From NCBI RefSeq assembly GCF_003385895.1, contig NZ_QRDQ01000009.1, forward strand, positions 620,001-684,000: DNA of 64,000 nucleotides, given 5' to 3'. Each line of letters opens with the position of its first letter. Position 1 is the first letter of the stretch. A program made the translations under genes and the position numbers. Of this stretch, positions 51,350 through 59,312 are shown piece by piece. Origin of the DNA: Flavobacterium cutihirudinis. Lineage in GTDB: Bacteria > Bacteroidota > Bacteroidia > Flavobacteriales > Flavobacteriaceae. Below the pieces are notes generated by a model. It was given only the letters and a program-made list of their open reading frames with translations, searched no databases and had not been told where the DNA came from.

Positions 51350-51390
51350 TGAGGAGTGTTCAGTCACGGTTTACAGTCACAATAAAAAAA

Positions 51391-51455
51391 ACTTAGAATC
51401 TCAGCATCTTAGAAACTTAGAACCTTAGCAACTTAGAACCTTAGCAACTTAAAAA
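51391..51455 (+). repeat. CTTAGNNN octamer array before the GNAT gene
   Basis: About eight units: CTTAGAAT, CTCAGCAT, CTTAGAAA, CTTAGAAC, CTTAGCAA, CTTAGAAC, CTTAGCAA, CTTAAAAA, ending at the ATG. The longest array in the window. Confidence 0.88.
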
Positions 51456-51860
51456 ATGATTACACTTTCAGAAACCCGGGAAATCAGCATTGAAGACATT
51501 TTGATTTTATATAAAGCAAATGAATGGAGTTCGGCCAGCAAACCGAATGAGTTGTATAATGGACTTTTAAACTCAGAAACATTAGTAACGGCTTGGGAAG
51601 GGAAAAAACTTGTCGGACTTGGCAATGCGATTTCTGATGGATTTCTGACGGTTTATTATCCTCATTTATTGGTGCTTCCGGAATATCAGGGAAAAGGAAT
51701 CGGAAAATTGATTTTGGATAAAATGCAGGAGAAATACAAACATTTCCATATGCAAATGTTGACTGCCGACGGAAAATCAGTTGATTTTTATAAGAAAAAT
51801 GGATTTGAACGCGCCGGAAAAACAGAACCGATGTGGATTTATCAAGGAAATGAACATTAA
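51456..51860 (+). CDS. GNAT family N-acetyltransferase
   Basis: A 134-residue GNAT. YYPHLLVLPEYQGKGIGKLI, ILDKMQEKYKHFHMQML and YKKNGFERAGKTEPMWIY show the acetyl-CoA site and C-terminal fold. It resembles a small group near aminoglycoside 6'-type or generic GNATs. It sits between trpG and trpD, each neighbour separated by an octamer array. Substrate unknown. Confidence 0.85.
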   Translation: MITLSETREISIEDILILYKANEWSSASKPNELYNGLLNSETLVTAWEGKKLVGLGNAISDGFLTVYYPHLLVLPEYQGKGIGKLILDKMQEKYKHFHMQMLTADGKSVDFYKKNGFERAGKTEPMWIYQGNEH

Positions 51861-51889
51861 AAAGTAGTAATCAGTCTCAGTCTCAGTAA

Positions 51890-51935
51890 AAAAACTTAGG
51901 ATCTCAGAATCTTAACAACTTAGAATCTCAAAAAA
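51890..51935 (+). repeat. CTTAGNNN octamer array before trpD
   Basis: CTTAGGAT, CTCAGAAT, CTTAACAA, CTTAGAAT, CTCAAAAA run directly into the trpD ATG. Preceded at 51868-51884 by CAGTCTCAGTCTCAGT. Confidence 0.85.
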
Positions 51936-52928
51936 ATGAAAACTATATTAAACAAATTAATCAACCATGAAGTGCTTTCAAAAGAAGAAGCAAAAAATGT
52001 ATTGATTAATATTTCAAGCGGTCAATACAATCCGAGTCAGATTTCGGCATTTTTGACTGTATTTATGATGCGAAGCATTACGATTGAAGAACTTTCAGGA
52101 TTTCGTGAAGCTTTATTAGATTTATGCATTCGTATCGATTTATCAGCCTATAACACCATCGATTTATGCGGAACGGGCGGTGATGGAAAAGACACTTTCA
52201 ACATTTCGACTTTAGCCTCATTTGTTGCCGCCGGAGCGGGAATAAAAGTAGCGAAACATGGAAATTACGGTGTTTCATCGATTTCAGGATCGAGCAACGT
52301 AATGGAAAAAATGGGAATTAAATTCAGCAACGATCCTGATTTCTTAGAAAAATCTATCGATCAAGCTGGAATTTGTGTTTTGCACGCTCCATTATTTCAC
52401 CCGGCAATGAAAAATGTTGGACCAATCAGAAAAGAATTAGCTGTAAAAACGTTCTTCAATATGCTTGGACCAATGGTAAATCCATCTTTCCCGCAAAATC
52501 AATTGGTTGGCGTTTTCAACTTAGAATTAGCGAGAATGTATGCTTATCTCTATCAAAATACGAATGTGAATTTTACGATTCTTCATTCACTTGATGGCTA
52601 TGATGAAATTTCGTTAACAGGCCCAACAAAAATCATTACAAGCCATATGGAAGGAATGGTTAAACCGGAAGATTTTGGTGTTCGTCTTTTATCACAAACC
52701 GAAATCGAAGGCGGAACAACAATCGAAGAATCAGCCGAGATTTTTACCAATATCATTTCCGGAAAAGGAAACGAAGCCCAAAATAATGTCGTTTGTGCCA
52801 ACGCTGCAATGGCAATTGCAACCGTTACAAAATGTTCTCCACAAGAAGGATTTGAATTAGCAAAAGAAAGTTTATTGTCCGGAAAAGGATTGAAAGCATT
52901 ACAGAAATTACAAGAATTAAGTAAATAA
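51936..52928 (+). CDS. trpD: Anthranilate phosphoribosyltransferase
   Basis: A 330-residue enzyme of normal length that joins anthranilate to PRPP. IDLCGTGGDGKDTFNISTLA is the PRPP-binding loop, followed by KHGNYGVSSISGSSNVMEKM. HPAMKNVGPIRKELAVKTFF is the conserved anthranilate-site stretch. Second step of Trp synthesis. Confidence 0.94.
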   Translation: MKTILNKLINHEVLSKEEAKNVLINISSGQYNPSQISAFLTVFMMRSITIEELSGFREALLDLCIRIDLSAYNTIDLCGTGGDGKDTFNISTLASFVAAGAGIKVAKHGNYGVSSISGSSNVMEKMGIKFSNDPDFLEKSIDQAGICVLHAPLFHPAMKNVGPIRKELAVKTFFNMLGPMVNPSFPQNQLVGVFNLELARMYAYLYQNTNVNFTILHSLDGYDEISLTGPTKIITSHMEGMVKPEDFGVRLLSQTEIEGGTTIEESAEIFTNIISGKGNEAQNNVVCANAAMAIATVTKCSPQEGFELAKESLLSGKGLKALQKLQELSK

Positions 52929-52964
52929 AAACTAAACACAATTTCCACGAATTAGCACTAATAA

Positions 52965-53001
52965 ATTTGCGTCTTTGTGACTTTGTGGCAAAACAACAAC
53001 A
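52965..53001 (+). repeat. CTTTGTGN octamer spacer before trpC
   Basis: GCGTCTTTGTGACTTTGTGG and then CAAAACAACAACA lead into the trpC ATG. The 8-bp period is the same as in CTTAGNNN arrays. Confidence 0.65.
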
Positions 53002-53784
53002 ATGAACATTCTAGATAAAATAATATTTGATAAACAACGAGAAGTCGTTCTTAAAAAATCCATCATTCCAATTTCGCAATTGGAGACTTCAGTATTTTTT
53101 GGAAAACAGACCATTTCCCTAAGTCAGAAATTAAGAGAAAGCAATTCCGGAATTATTGCAGAACACAAACGTAGATCTCCTTCAAAATCAATTATCAACA
53201 ATAATTTTACAGTTGAAGAAGTGGTTAAAGGTTATGAAACTGCCGGTGCCTGCGGAATTTCGGTTTTAACGGACGGAAAATATTTTGGAGGTTCTCTAGA
53301 CGATTTACTTTTAGCAAGAGCTTCAGTAAATATTCCGCTTTTGCGAAAAGAATTTATTGTAGACGAATATCAGATTTTGGAAGCAAAAGCTCACGGAGCC
53401 GATTTGATTTTGTTAATCGCTGCCGTTTTAACCCGCGAAGAAATTAAATCTTTATCTGAATTTGCAAAGAACTTAGGTTTAGAAGTTTTACTGGAAGTTC
53501 ACAATCAGGAAGAATTAGAAAAATCAATTATGCCGAGTTTAGACATGATTGGCGTAAACAACAGAAACCTGAAAACTTTCGAAGTAAGTTTAGATTTCAG
53601 TAAACAACTGGCTTCTCAAATTCCAAACGATTTTGTAAAAGTTTCCGAAAGCGGTATTTCATCAATCGAAGCGATTCAAGAACTAAAACCTTACGGCTAC
53701 AAAGGTTTCTTAATTGGAGAAAACTTCATGAAAACCGATAACGCTGGTGAGGCCGCAACAGAATTTATTAAAAGCTTACAATAG
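53002..53784 (+). CDS. trpC: Indole-3-glycerol phosphate synthase
   Basis: A 260-residue TIM barrel. IIAEHKRRSPSKSIINNNFT holds the catalytic Lys, with SVLTDGKYFGG, LLRKEFIVDEYQILEAKAHG, MIGVNNRNLKTFEV and VSESGI as the later barrel loops. It makes indole-3-glycerol phosphate from the TrpF product. Not fused to trpF, which follows as its own gene. Confidence 0.94.
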   Translation: MNILDKIIFDKQREVVLKKSIIPISQLETSVFFGKQTISLSQKLRESNSGIIAEHKRRSPSKSIINNNFTVEEVVKGYETAGACGISVLTDGKYFGGSLDDLLLARASVNIPLLRKEFIVDEYQILEAKAHGADLILLIAAVLTREEIKSLSEFAKNLGLEVLLEVHNQEELEKSIMPSLDMIGVNNRNLKTFEVSLDFSKQLASQIPNDFVKVSESGISSIEAIQELKPYGYKGFLIGENFMKTDNAGEAATEFIKSLQ

Positions 53785-53944
53785 ACACGAATTTCACAAA
53801 TTAGCACGAATAAGAGTTAGAAAAAACTTTGTGTCTTCGAGCCTTCATAGCAAAAAAACACAACACTTTGCGAACTTTTTCGCATTCTAAACACATTCTA
53901 AAATAAAAAACTTAGCGCCCTTTGCGTTAAAAAACGACAACGAA
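53785..53944 (+). repeat. Octamer-type spacer before trpF
   Basis: The 160-bp gap holds CTTTGTGTCTTCGAGCCTTC, ACTTTGCGAACTTTTTCGC and CTTAGCGCCCTTTGCG stretches, with 8-bp spaced CTT motifs. No gene. Confidence 0.55.
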
Positions 53945-54577
53945 ATGAAACTCAAAATATGCGGCATGAAATATCCAGAAAACATACTCGAAGTAGGAGC
54001 GCTCCTACCCGATTATATGGGATTTATTTTCTGGGAGAAATCCGCGAGATATTGTGACGGAAATATTCCCGAACTTATTGAAACAATAAAAAAAGTTGGC
54101 GTTTTCGTCAATCAAAGTCAGGAAGAAATTCTTGAAAAAGTAAAAACATACAATTTACAAGCGGTTCAGTTACACGGAAATGAATCGGTCGAATTTTGTT
54201 CAGAATTAAAAAATCAGCTTCCCGGTAAAATTGAAATTATTAAAGTATTTTCGGCCGATGAAAGTTTTGATTTTAAAATCATTACACCTTTTGAAAGTGT
54301 CTGCGATTATTTTCTGTTTGACACCAAAGGAAAACTGCCAGGCGGAAACGGAACAACTTTCGACTGGAGCATATTAAAAAAATACAATTCGAAAAAACCG
54401 TTTTTTTTAAGCGGCGGAATCGGAATGAACGAATTAAGAGCCATCGAAGAAATTTCAAAAACCAATTTACCAATTTACGCTGTCGATGTAAACAGTAAAT
54501 TTGAAATCGAACCAGGGCTGAAAAATAAAAATCTATTAAGCAACTTCAAACGAAAATTTGATGTTGCCAACTTTTAA
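53945..54577 (+). CDS. trpF: Phosphoribosylanthranilate isomerase
   Basis: A 210-residue TIM barrel. LKICGMKYPENI with the catalytic Cys, YMGFIFWEKSAR, VQLHGNESVEFC, DTKGKLPGGNGTTFDWSIL with the catalytic Asp and LSGGIGMNEL are the family motifs. The last barrel motif has DVNSKFEIEPGLKN, slightly altered from the common DVSSGVE. Third step of Trp synthesis. Confidence 0.93.
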   Translation: MKLKICGMKYPENILEVGALLPDYMGFIFWEKSARYCDGNIPELIETIKKVGVFVNQSQEEILEKVKTYNLQAVQLHGNESVEFCSELKNQLPGKIEIIKVFSADESFDFKIITPFESVCDYFLFDTKGKLPGGNGTTFDWSILKKYNSKKPFFLSGGIGMNELRAIEEISKTNLPIYAVDVNSKFEIEPGLKNKNLLSNFKRKFDVANF

Positions 54578-54588
54578 ACTTTAAAAAA

Positions 54589-55770
54589 ATGAGTTTTAAC
54601 GTCAACGAAAAAGGATATTACGGAGAATTTGGAGGAGCTTACATTCCTGAAATGTTATATCCAAATGTAGAAGAATTACGCCAAAAATACTTAAGTATAA
54701 TGGACGAGCCTGATTTTAAAGCAGAGTTCAACCAATTACTAAAAGATTATGTCGGACGCCCAAGTCCGTTGTATTTTGCAAAACGTTTATCTGAAAAATA
54801 CAACACCAAAATTTATCTAAAAAGAGAAGATTTAAACCATACAGGAGCACACAAAGTAAATAATACTATCGGACAGATTTTGCTTGCGAAACGTTTAGGT
54901 AAAAAAAGAATTATTGCCGAAACCGGAGCTGGTCAACATGGTGTCGCGACAGCAACAGTTTGTGCCTTAATGGGAATTGAATGTATTGTTTACATGGGCG
55001 AAATCGACATTGCACGTCAGGCGCCAAATGTCGCTCGTATGAAAATGTTGGGTGCTGAAGTTCGTCCCGCACTTTCAGGCTCAAAAACATTAAAAGACGC
55101 TACAAACGAAGCCATTCGCGATTGGATTAATAATCCGGTAGATACACATTATATTATCGGATCGGCAATTGGACCTCATCCTTATCCGGATATGGTAACG
55201 CGTTTTCAAAGCATTATTTCAGAGGAAATCAAATGGCAGTTAAAAGAAAAAGAAGGACGCGAAAATCCTGATTATGTAGTCGCATGTATTGGTGGCGGAA
55301 GTAACGCTGCCGGAACCTATTATCACTTTCTACATGAGCCAACAGTTGGAATTATTGCGGTTGAAGCTGCTGGAAAAGGTGTCGATAGTGGTCACAGCGC
55401 AGCCACAAGTAAATTAGGAAAAGTTGGTATTATTCACGGTTGTAAAACCCTTTTAATGCAGACTCCTGACGGGCAAATTACAGAACCTTATTCGATTTCG
55501 GCAGGATTGGATTATCCGGGAGTTGGACCATTGCACGCGCATTTAGCACAAACCGGACGTGGCGAATTTTTCTCTGTTACCGATGATGATGCGATGAACG
55601 CCGGACTTCAAATAACAAAATTAGAGGGAATTATTCCGGCCATCGAAAGCGCGCATGCATTTGCTGTTTTGGATCAAAAGAAATTCAAACCCACAGATGT
55701 TGTTGTAATCAGTCTTTCAGGTCGTGGCGATAAAGATTTAGACAATTATATTGATTACTTTAAATTGTAA
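54589..55770 (+). CDS. trpB: Tryptophan synthase beta chain
   Basis: A 393-residue PLP enzyme. Lys89 in LNHTGAHKVNNTIGQ binds PLP; the phosphate loop is GGGSNAAGTYYHF; AETGAGQHGVATATVCAL carries the catalytic Glu. It condenses indole and serine. Only 11 bp separate it from trpF. The partner trpA lies 1.2 kb downstream after two unrelated genes. Confidence 0.95.
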   Translation: MSFNVNEKGYYGEFGGAYIPEMLYPNVEELRQKYLSIMDEPDFKAEFNQLLKDYVGRPSPLYFAKRLSEKYNTKIYLKREDLNHTGAHKVNNTIGQILLAKRLGKKRIIAETGAGQHGVATATVCALMGIECIVYMGEIDIARQAPNVARMKMLGAEVRPALSGSKTLKDATNEAIRDWINNPVDTHYIIGSAIGPHPYPDMVTRFQSIISEEIKWQLKEKEGRENPDYVVACIGGGSNAAGTYYHFLHEPTVGIIAVEAAGKGVDSGHSAATSKLGKVGIIHGCKTLLMQTPDGQITEPYSISAGLDYPGVGPLHAHLAQTGRGEFFSVTDDDAMNAGLQITKLEGIIPAIESAHAFAVLDQKKFKPTDVVVISLSGRGDKDLDNYIDYFKL

Positions 55771-55840
55771 TAAAAATTGTAATTTGGACATTGGTTTTTA
55801 TAATTGCTAACGCTAACAAATAACGAGAAAAATCATAAAC

Positions 55841-56161
55841 ATGGAACTATTATTCTCATACGGAACACTAAGATCGAAACAAATTCAGATGCAGATTTTT
55901 AACAAAGTTTTGAGTGGAACTCCAGATCAAATACTGGGTTACAAGCTAAAAAGTCTGCAAATAGAAGAAGAATTTGGAATGGCAGATTACGTTGTGGCAA
56001 TACCAAGTGAAAATTTAACGGAAAATATACATGGTGTCGCTTTTGAAATTTCAAACACAGATTTATTAAAAGTCGATCAATTCGAATCTAACTCCTATAA
56101 AAGAGTTCAGGTAAAATTAAAATCCGGAAGAACAGCTTGGATTTATACGGAAAATAAATAA
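55841..56161 (+). CDS. Gamma-glutamylcyclotransferase-like (AIG2) protein
   Basis: A 106-residue protein starting MELLFSYGTLRSKQIQMQIF. The YGTLR motif and the acidic DLLKVDQFESNSYKRVQV match the GGCT/AIG2 fold, where the Glu serves as catalytic base. The family cleaves gamma-glutamyl or related amines to 5-oxoproline. It lies between trpB and trpA, 8 bp before the amidase gene, so it is probably in the trp transcript. Confidence 0.85.
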   Translation: MELLFSYGTLRSKQIQMQIFNKVLSGTPDQILGYKLKSLQIEEEFGMADYVVAIPSENLTENIHGVAFEISNTDLLKVDQFESNSYKRVQVKLKSGRTAWIYTENK

Positions 56162-56168
56162 TTAAAAA

Positions 56169-56906
56169 ATGATTTTAGCGGCAGCACAAACCAAACCAAA
56201 ACGTGGAAACATTGCTTCAAATTTATTAGACCATTATCAGCTTATTGAATTGGCTGCACAAAATGGGGCTCAATTAATTGTTTTTCCAGAGATGTCAATT
56301 ACTGGTTATGAAAGAGAAAATGCTCTGGATCTGGCTTTCGCCGAAGATGATTACAGAATAGATCACCTGAAAGATTTAGCTACTGATAATACTATTACCA
56401 TTGTTGCCGGTGCTCCAATTTTAATCGAAAATCAGCTATTTATTGGCGAATTTATTATTTCTCCAAACGATTCGGTTTCTATTTATACAAAACAATTTTT
56501 ACATGAAGGCGAAGATCAATTTTTCCAATCTTCGTTTGATAATAATCCGATGCTTGAAATTGAAAATCAGAAAATTTCATTTGCAATTTGTGCTGATATC
56601 GATAATCCAAAGCATCCTGAAAATGCTAAAAAAAATGACGCAGATATTTATATTGCGAGTATTTTCTTTTCGCCAAACGGAATTCCGAACGCATACAGAG
56701 ATTTACAGAGTTATGCTGAAAAACATAAAATGAATGTTTTAATGTCAAATTTCAGCGGAGAATCATGGGGTTCAGCATCAGCAGGACAAAGTGCTTTTTG
56801 GAATAATAAAGGAGAATTAATTGGACAAATGAATGACTCAGATTCAGGATTATTATTGGTCGAGAAACAAAATGATAATTGGACAACTAGAATTATAACC
56901 GTTTAA
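56169..56906 (+). CDS. Carbon-nitrogen hydrolase (nitrilase superfamily)
   Basis: A 245-residue hydrolase with the catalytic Glu41 (VFPEMSIT), Lys108 (YTKQFLHEGE) and Cys141 (FAICADIDNP). It is short for the family but holds the full triad. Its best-known relatives hydrolyse omega-amides or carbamoyl compounds. It follows the AIG2-like gene by 7 bp; the pair may act on the same gamma-glutamyl or amide substrates, which is inference. Confidence 0.88.
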   Translation: MILAAAQTKPKRGNIASNLLDHYQLIELAAQNGAQLIVFPEMSITGYERENALDLAFAEDDYRIDHLKDLATDNTITIVAGAPILIENQLFIGEFIISPNDSVSIYTKQFLHEGEDQFFQSSFDNNPMLEIENQKISFAICADIDNPKHPENAKKNDADIYIASIFFSPNGIPNAYRDLQSYAEKHKMNVLMSNFSGESWGSASAGQSAFWNNKGELIGQMNDSDSGLLLVEKQNDNWTTRIITV

Positions 56907-56907
56907 T

Positions 56908-56993
56908 TTCCTGCAAGGTTTTCGAAACCTTGTAGGTATACATAAAAATTACTCAAAATAAAAACCTACAAGGTCTCGAAAACCTTGCAGGAA
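56908..56993. repeat. Paired palindromes (CTGCAAGGTTTTCGAAACCTTG type)
   Basis: TTCCTGCAAGG...CCTTGTAGG is mirrored by CCTACAAGG...CCTTGCAGGAA. Each half is itself a palindrome with a GGTTTTCGAAACC or GGTCTCGAAAACC core. It separates the hydrolase gene from trpA. Confidence 0.82.
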
Positions 56994-57011
56994 TGAAAAA
57001 ACGATATTAAA

Positions 57012-57773
57012 ATGAACAGAATAACTCAAAAATTACAAGAAGATAAAAAGATACTTTCTATCTATTTTTCTGCAGGATATCCAAATTTGAATGATACGGT
57101 TCAGATTATTCAGGATTTAGAAAAAAACGGAGTCGATTTAATCGAAATAGGATTACCATTTAGTGATCCTTTGGCAGACGGACCAACGATCCAGGCGAGT
57201 TCTACACAGGCACTTCATAACGGAATGACAACTCAAATTCTTTTCGACCAGCTGAAGAACATCCGCGAAAGCGTAAAAATTCCGTTGATTATTATGGGAT
57301 ATTTTAATCCGATGTTGCAATATGGCGTTGAAGCTTTTTGTGCAAAATGTGCTGAAATTGGAATTGACGGTTTAATTATTCCAGATCTTCCGGTTGATGT
57401 TTATGCTGAGGAATACAAAACTATTTTTGAAAAATACGGATTAATAAACGTGTTTTTGATTACGCCTCAAACTTCAGATGAACGTATTCGTTTTATCGAC
57501 AGCGTTTCAAACGGATTTATTTATATGGTAAGTTCTGCGAGTGTTACGGGGTCGCAATCTGGTTTTGGAAATACTCAGGAAACTTATTTCGAAAGAATTG
57601 GAAACATGAATTTGAAAAACCCTCAAATTGTTGGTTTCGGAATTTCAAATAAAGAAACTTTCAATCAGGCTACGAAATATGCTAAAGGCGCAATTATTGG
57701 AAGTGCTTTTATTAAACATTTGAGCGAAAGTGGAAGCGGAAAAATTGCTGAATTTGTTGGAGAGATTCGATAA
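57012..57773 (+). CDS. trpA: Tryptophan synthase alpha chain
   Basis: A 253-residue TIM barrel. Catalytic Glu45 is in DLIEIGLPFSDPLADGP with Asp56, and IIMGYFNPMLQYG, GLIIPDLPVDV, YMVSSASVTGSQSGFG and VGFGISN follow. It cleaves indole-3-glycerol phosphate and passes indole to TrpB. Last pathway gene; the unknown gene at 57794 follows 20 bp downstream. Confidence 0.94.
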   Translation: MNRITQKLQEDKKILSIYFSAGYPNLNDTVQIIQDLEKNGVDLIEIGLPFSDPLADGPTIQASSTQALHNGMTTQILFDQLKNIRESVKIPLIIMGYFNPMLQYGVEAFCAKCAEIGIDGLIIPDLPVDVYAEEYKTIFEKYGLINVFLITPQTSDERIRFIDSVSNGFIYMVSSASVTGSQSGFGNTQETYFERIGNMNLKNPQIVGFGISNKETFNQATKYAKGAIIGSAFIKHLSESGSGKIAEFVGEIR

Positions 57774-57793
57774 TTAAAATTCTAAAAAAATTA

Positions 57794-58507
57794 ATGAAAT
57801 GTTTTAAAACGTTGTTATTTTTAATAGCTCTCTTTTTAAATATGAGTTGTGATTTCAGTTGGAAAATTTCAGAACTTTTTGTTCAAAAAATTGAAAATTC
57901 TTCTAAAGTTATTTATAAATACGACGCTTGGGGAGGACGCGATTCACACAAATTTGGATATGTTATTCTAGATTCAATTGATGTATTTGATATTAATAAT
58001 GCGGAATCATTACCTTTTCAATATTTTGAAACTATTCCGACAAAACAAAATATTTCTGGTGTTATCTGCGAAGAACTTGATGGCCAGATAACTCCTGAAA
58101 AAATCTTTATACCTTTAAAAATTAAGAATAGTGAAGAAAAGGGAATTAAAATTAAAGCTAAGATTTTTCAAAATGAAGGTTTTGTACTTAGAACTCAAGG
58201 TTACAAACAATATCAATTTGAAACATTTAAAGAATCTCGAGACAGTCTTTTCTTTTATAATTTAAATGATATTACAAGTATGGAACCTGAACATTTGGAT
58301 ATTTTGAAATTCAAAAAGACAAATATTTTCATCAGGACAAAAATCTCAAATATTGTTTCAGAAATATCAATTGAAGATTTAAAAGTATCGCAAAAAGATG
58401 AAATTATTTCTAATATACGATATGATCTAACTCCAAAAAACAAAACTAAAATTAGCTCATTTTCTAATATAGGAATTTTCAAAGAAGTAAAACTACCTAA
58501 AGATTAA
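57794..58507 (+). CDS. Unknown lipoprotein or secreted protein
   Basis: A 237-residue protein with an N-terminal signal (MKCFKTLLFLIALFLNMSCD), where Cys19 may be lipidated. The mature part is beta-rich and mixed, with YKYDAWGGRDSHKFGYVILD near the start and many Lys, Glu and Phe residues. I recognise no family. It lies 20 bp after trpA and is followed by a terminator, so it is probably the last gene of the trp transcript. Confidence 0.55.
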   Translation: MKCFKTLLFLIALFLNMSCDFSWKISELFVQKIENSSKVIYKYDAWGGRDSHKFGYVILDSIDVFDINNAESLPFQYFETIPTKQNISGVICEELDGQITPEKIFIPLKIKNSEEKGIKIKAKIFQNEGFVLRTQGYKQYQFETFKESRDSLFFYNLNDITSMEPEHLDILKFKKTNIFIRTKISNIVSEISIEDLKVSQKDEIISNIRYDLTPKNKTKISSFSNIGIFKEVKLPKD

Positions 58508-58518
58508 TTAAAATATTA

Positions 58519-58550
58519 AGCCTGAAAAAATAGAGTTTTCAGGCTTTTTT
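58519..58550 (+). terminator. Terminator at the end of the trp region
   Basis: AAGCCTGAAAA and TTTTCAGGCTTTTTT pair around AATAGAG and end in a T run. Confidence 0.87.
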
Positions 58551-58572
58551 ACTTTAAAGTATAAAGCATAAT

Positions 58573-58605
58573 TTAACATAAATTATCGAAACCGATTTAT
58601 GTTAA
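58573..58605. promoter_or_regulatory. Inverted repeat upstream of tetR
   Basis: TTAACATAAAT (58573-58583) and ATTTATGTTAA (58595-58605) are perfect 11-bp arms around an 11-bp spacer. It is separate from the two TTAAAC operators and lies 78 bp before the ATG. It might be a further regulator site. Confidence 0.4.
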
Positions 58606-58623
58606 TATTATGTTAAAATAAAA

Positions 58624-58661
58624 TTAAACAAGCGTTTAAATTAAACAACTGTTTAATTTTG
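58624..58661 (+). promoter_or_regulatory. tetR promoter with two tandem TTAAAC-N4-GTTTAA operators
   Basis: TTAAACAAGCGTTTAA (58624-58639) and TTAAACAACTGTTTAA (58641-58656) are 16-bp palindromes 17 bp apart. TAATTTTG (58654-58661) fits the -7 consensus and overlaps the end of the second. The start codon is 21 bp further on. Tandem, overlapping operators in front of a TetR gene point to autorepression of the whole efflux operon. Confidence 0.75.
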
Positions 58662-58682
58662 CATTCGATTAGAAACAATACC

Positions 58683-59312
58683 ATGTCAAACATCGAATTG
58701 AACGATAAAAAAATTCAGATTCTTGAGGTTGCAGAAAAGCTATTTTCTGAGAAAGGATTTGAAGGGACTTCTATACGGGACATTTCAAAACATGCAAAAA
58801 TTAACATTGCCATGGTTTCGTATTATTTTGGTTCGAAAGAAAGACTTTTAGAGTCTTTAATCATTTACAAAACTTCAGATTTAAAGCTTCAACTCGAAAA
58901 TTTGTTGCACGAAAATATCGAACCTCTTGATAAAGTCAATAAATTAATCGAAATTTACATTAATAGAATTAGCTGTAACAAAGGCATTTTCAGAGTTTTA
59001 CATTTTGAACTTACCTCAAAAAAGATTGAAAAAAGTCTAATTGCTTTTTCAGAATTAAAAAGGGAAAATTTAAAATCTGTTGAAACTATTATAAAACAAG
59101 GCCAAGATAAAGGTGTTTTTCGAAAAGATGTCATCATTCCGCTAATCACGCCAACAATAATTGGAACTTATTTTCATTTTCATATGAATAAATTTTTCTT
59201 CGAAGAATTACTAAATCTGAATACCGAAGAAATGTATAACAATTACATAAAAACCAGTCTCACAAGGCACATTCAACAAACTATAAAAGCGCTACTTGTT
59301 TATGAAAATTAG
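58683..59312 (+). CDS. TetR family transcriptional regulator
   Basis: A 209-residue repressor. The N-terminal helix-turn-helix reads EVAEKLFSEKGFEGTSIRDI, SKHAKINIAMVSYYFGSKER, a typical TetR signature. The C-terminal helical domain binds an unknown ligand. The ATG at 58683 is chosen; a TTG at 58659 would overlap the -7 element. Its last codons overlap the TolC gene start by 11 bp, so it heads the operon it presumably represses. Confidence 0.92.
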   Translation: MSNIELNDKKIQILEVAEKLFSEKGFEGTSIRDISKHAKINIAMVSYYFGSKERLLESLIIYKTSDLKLQLENLLHENIEPLDKVNKLIEIYINRISCNKGIFRVLHFELTSKKIEKSLIAFSELKRENLKSVETIIKQGQDKGVFRKDVIIPLITPTIIGTYFHFHMNKFFFEELLNLNTEEMYNNYIKTSLTRHIQQTIKALLVYEN

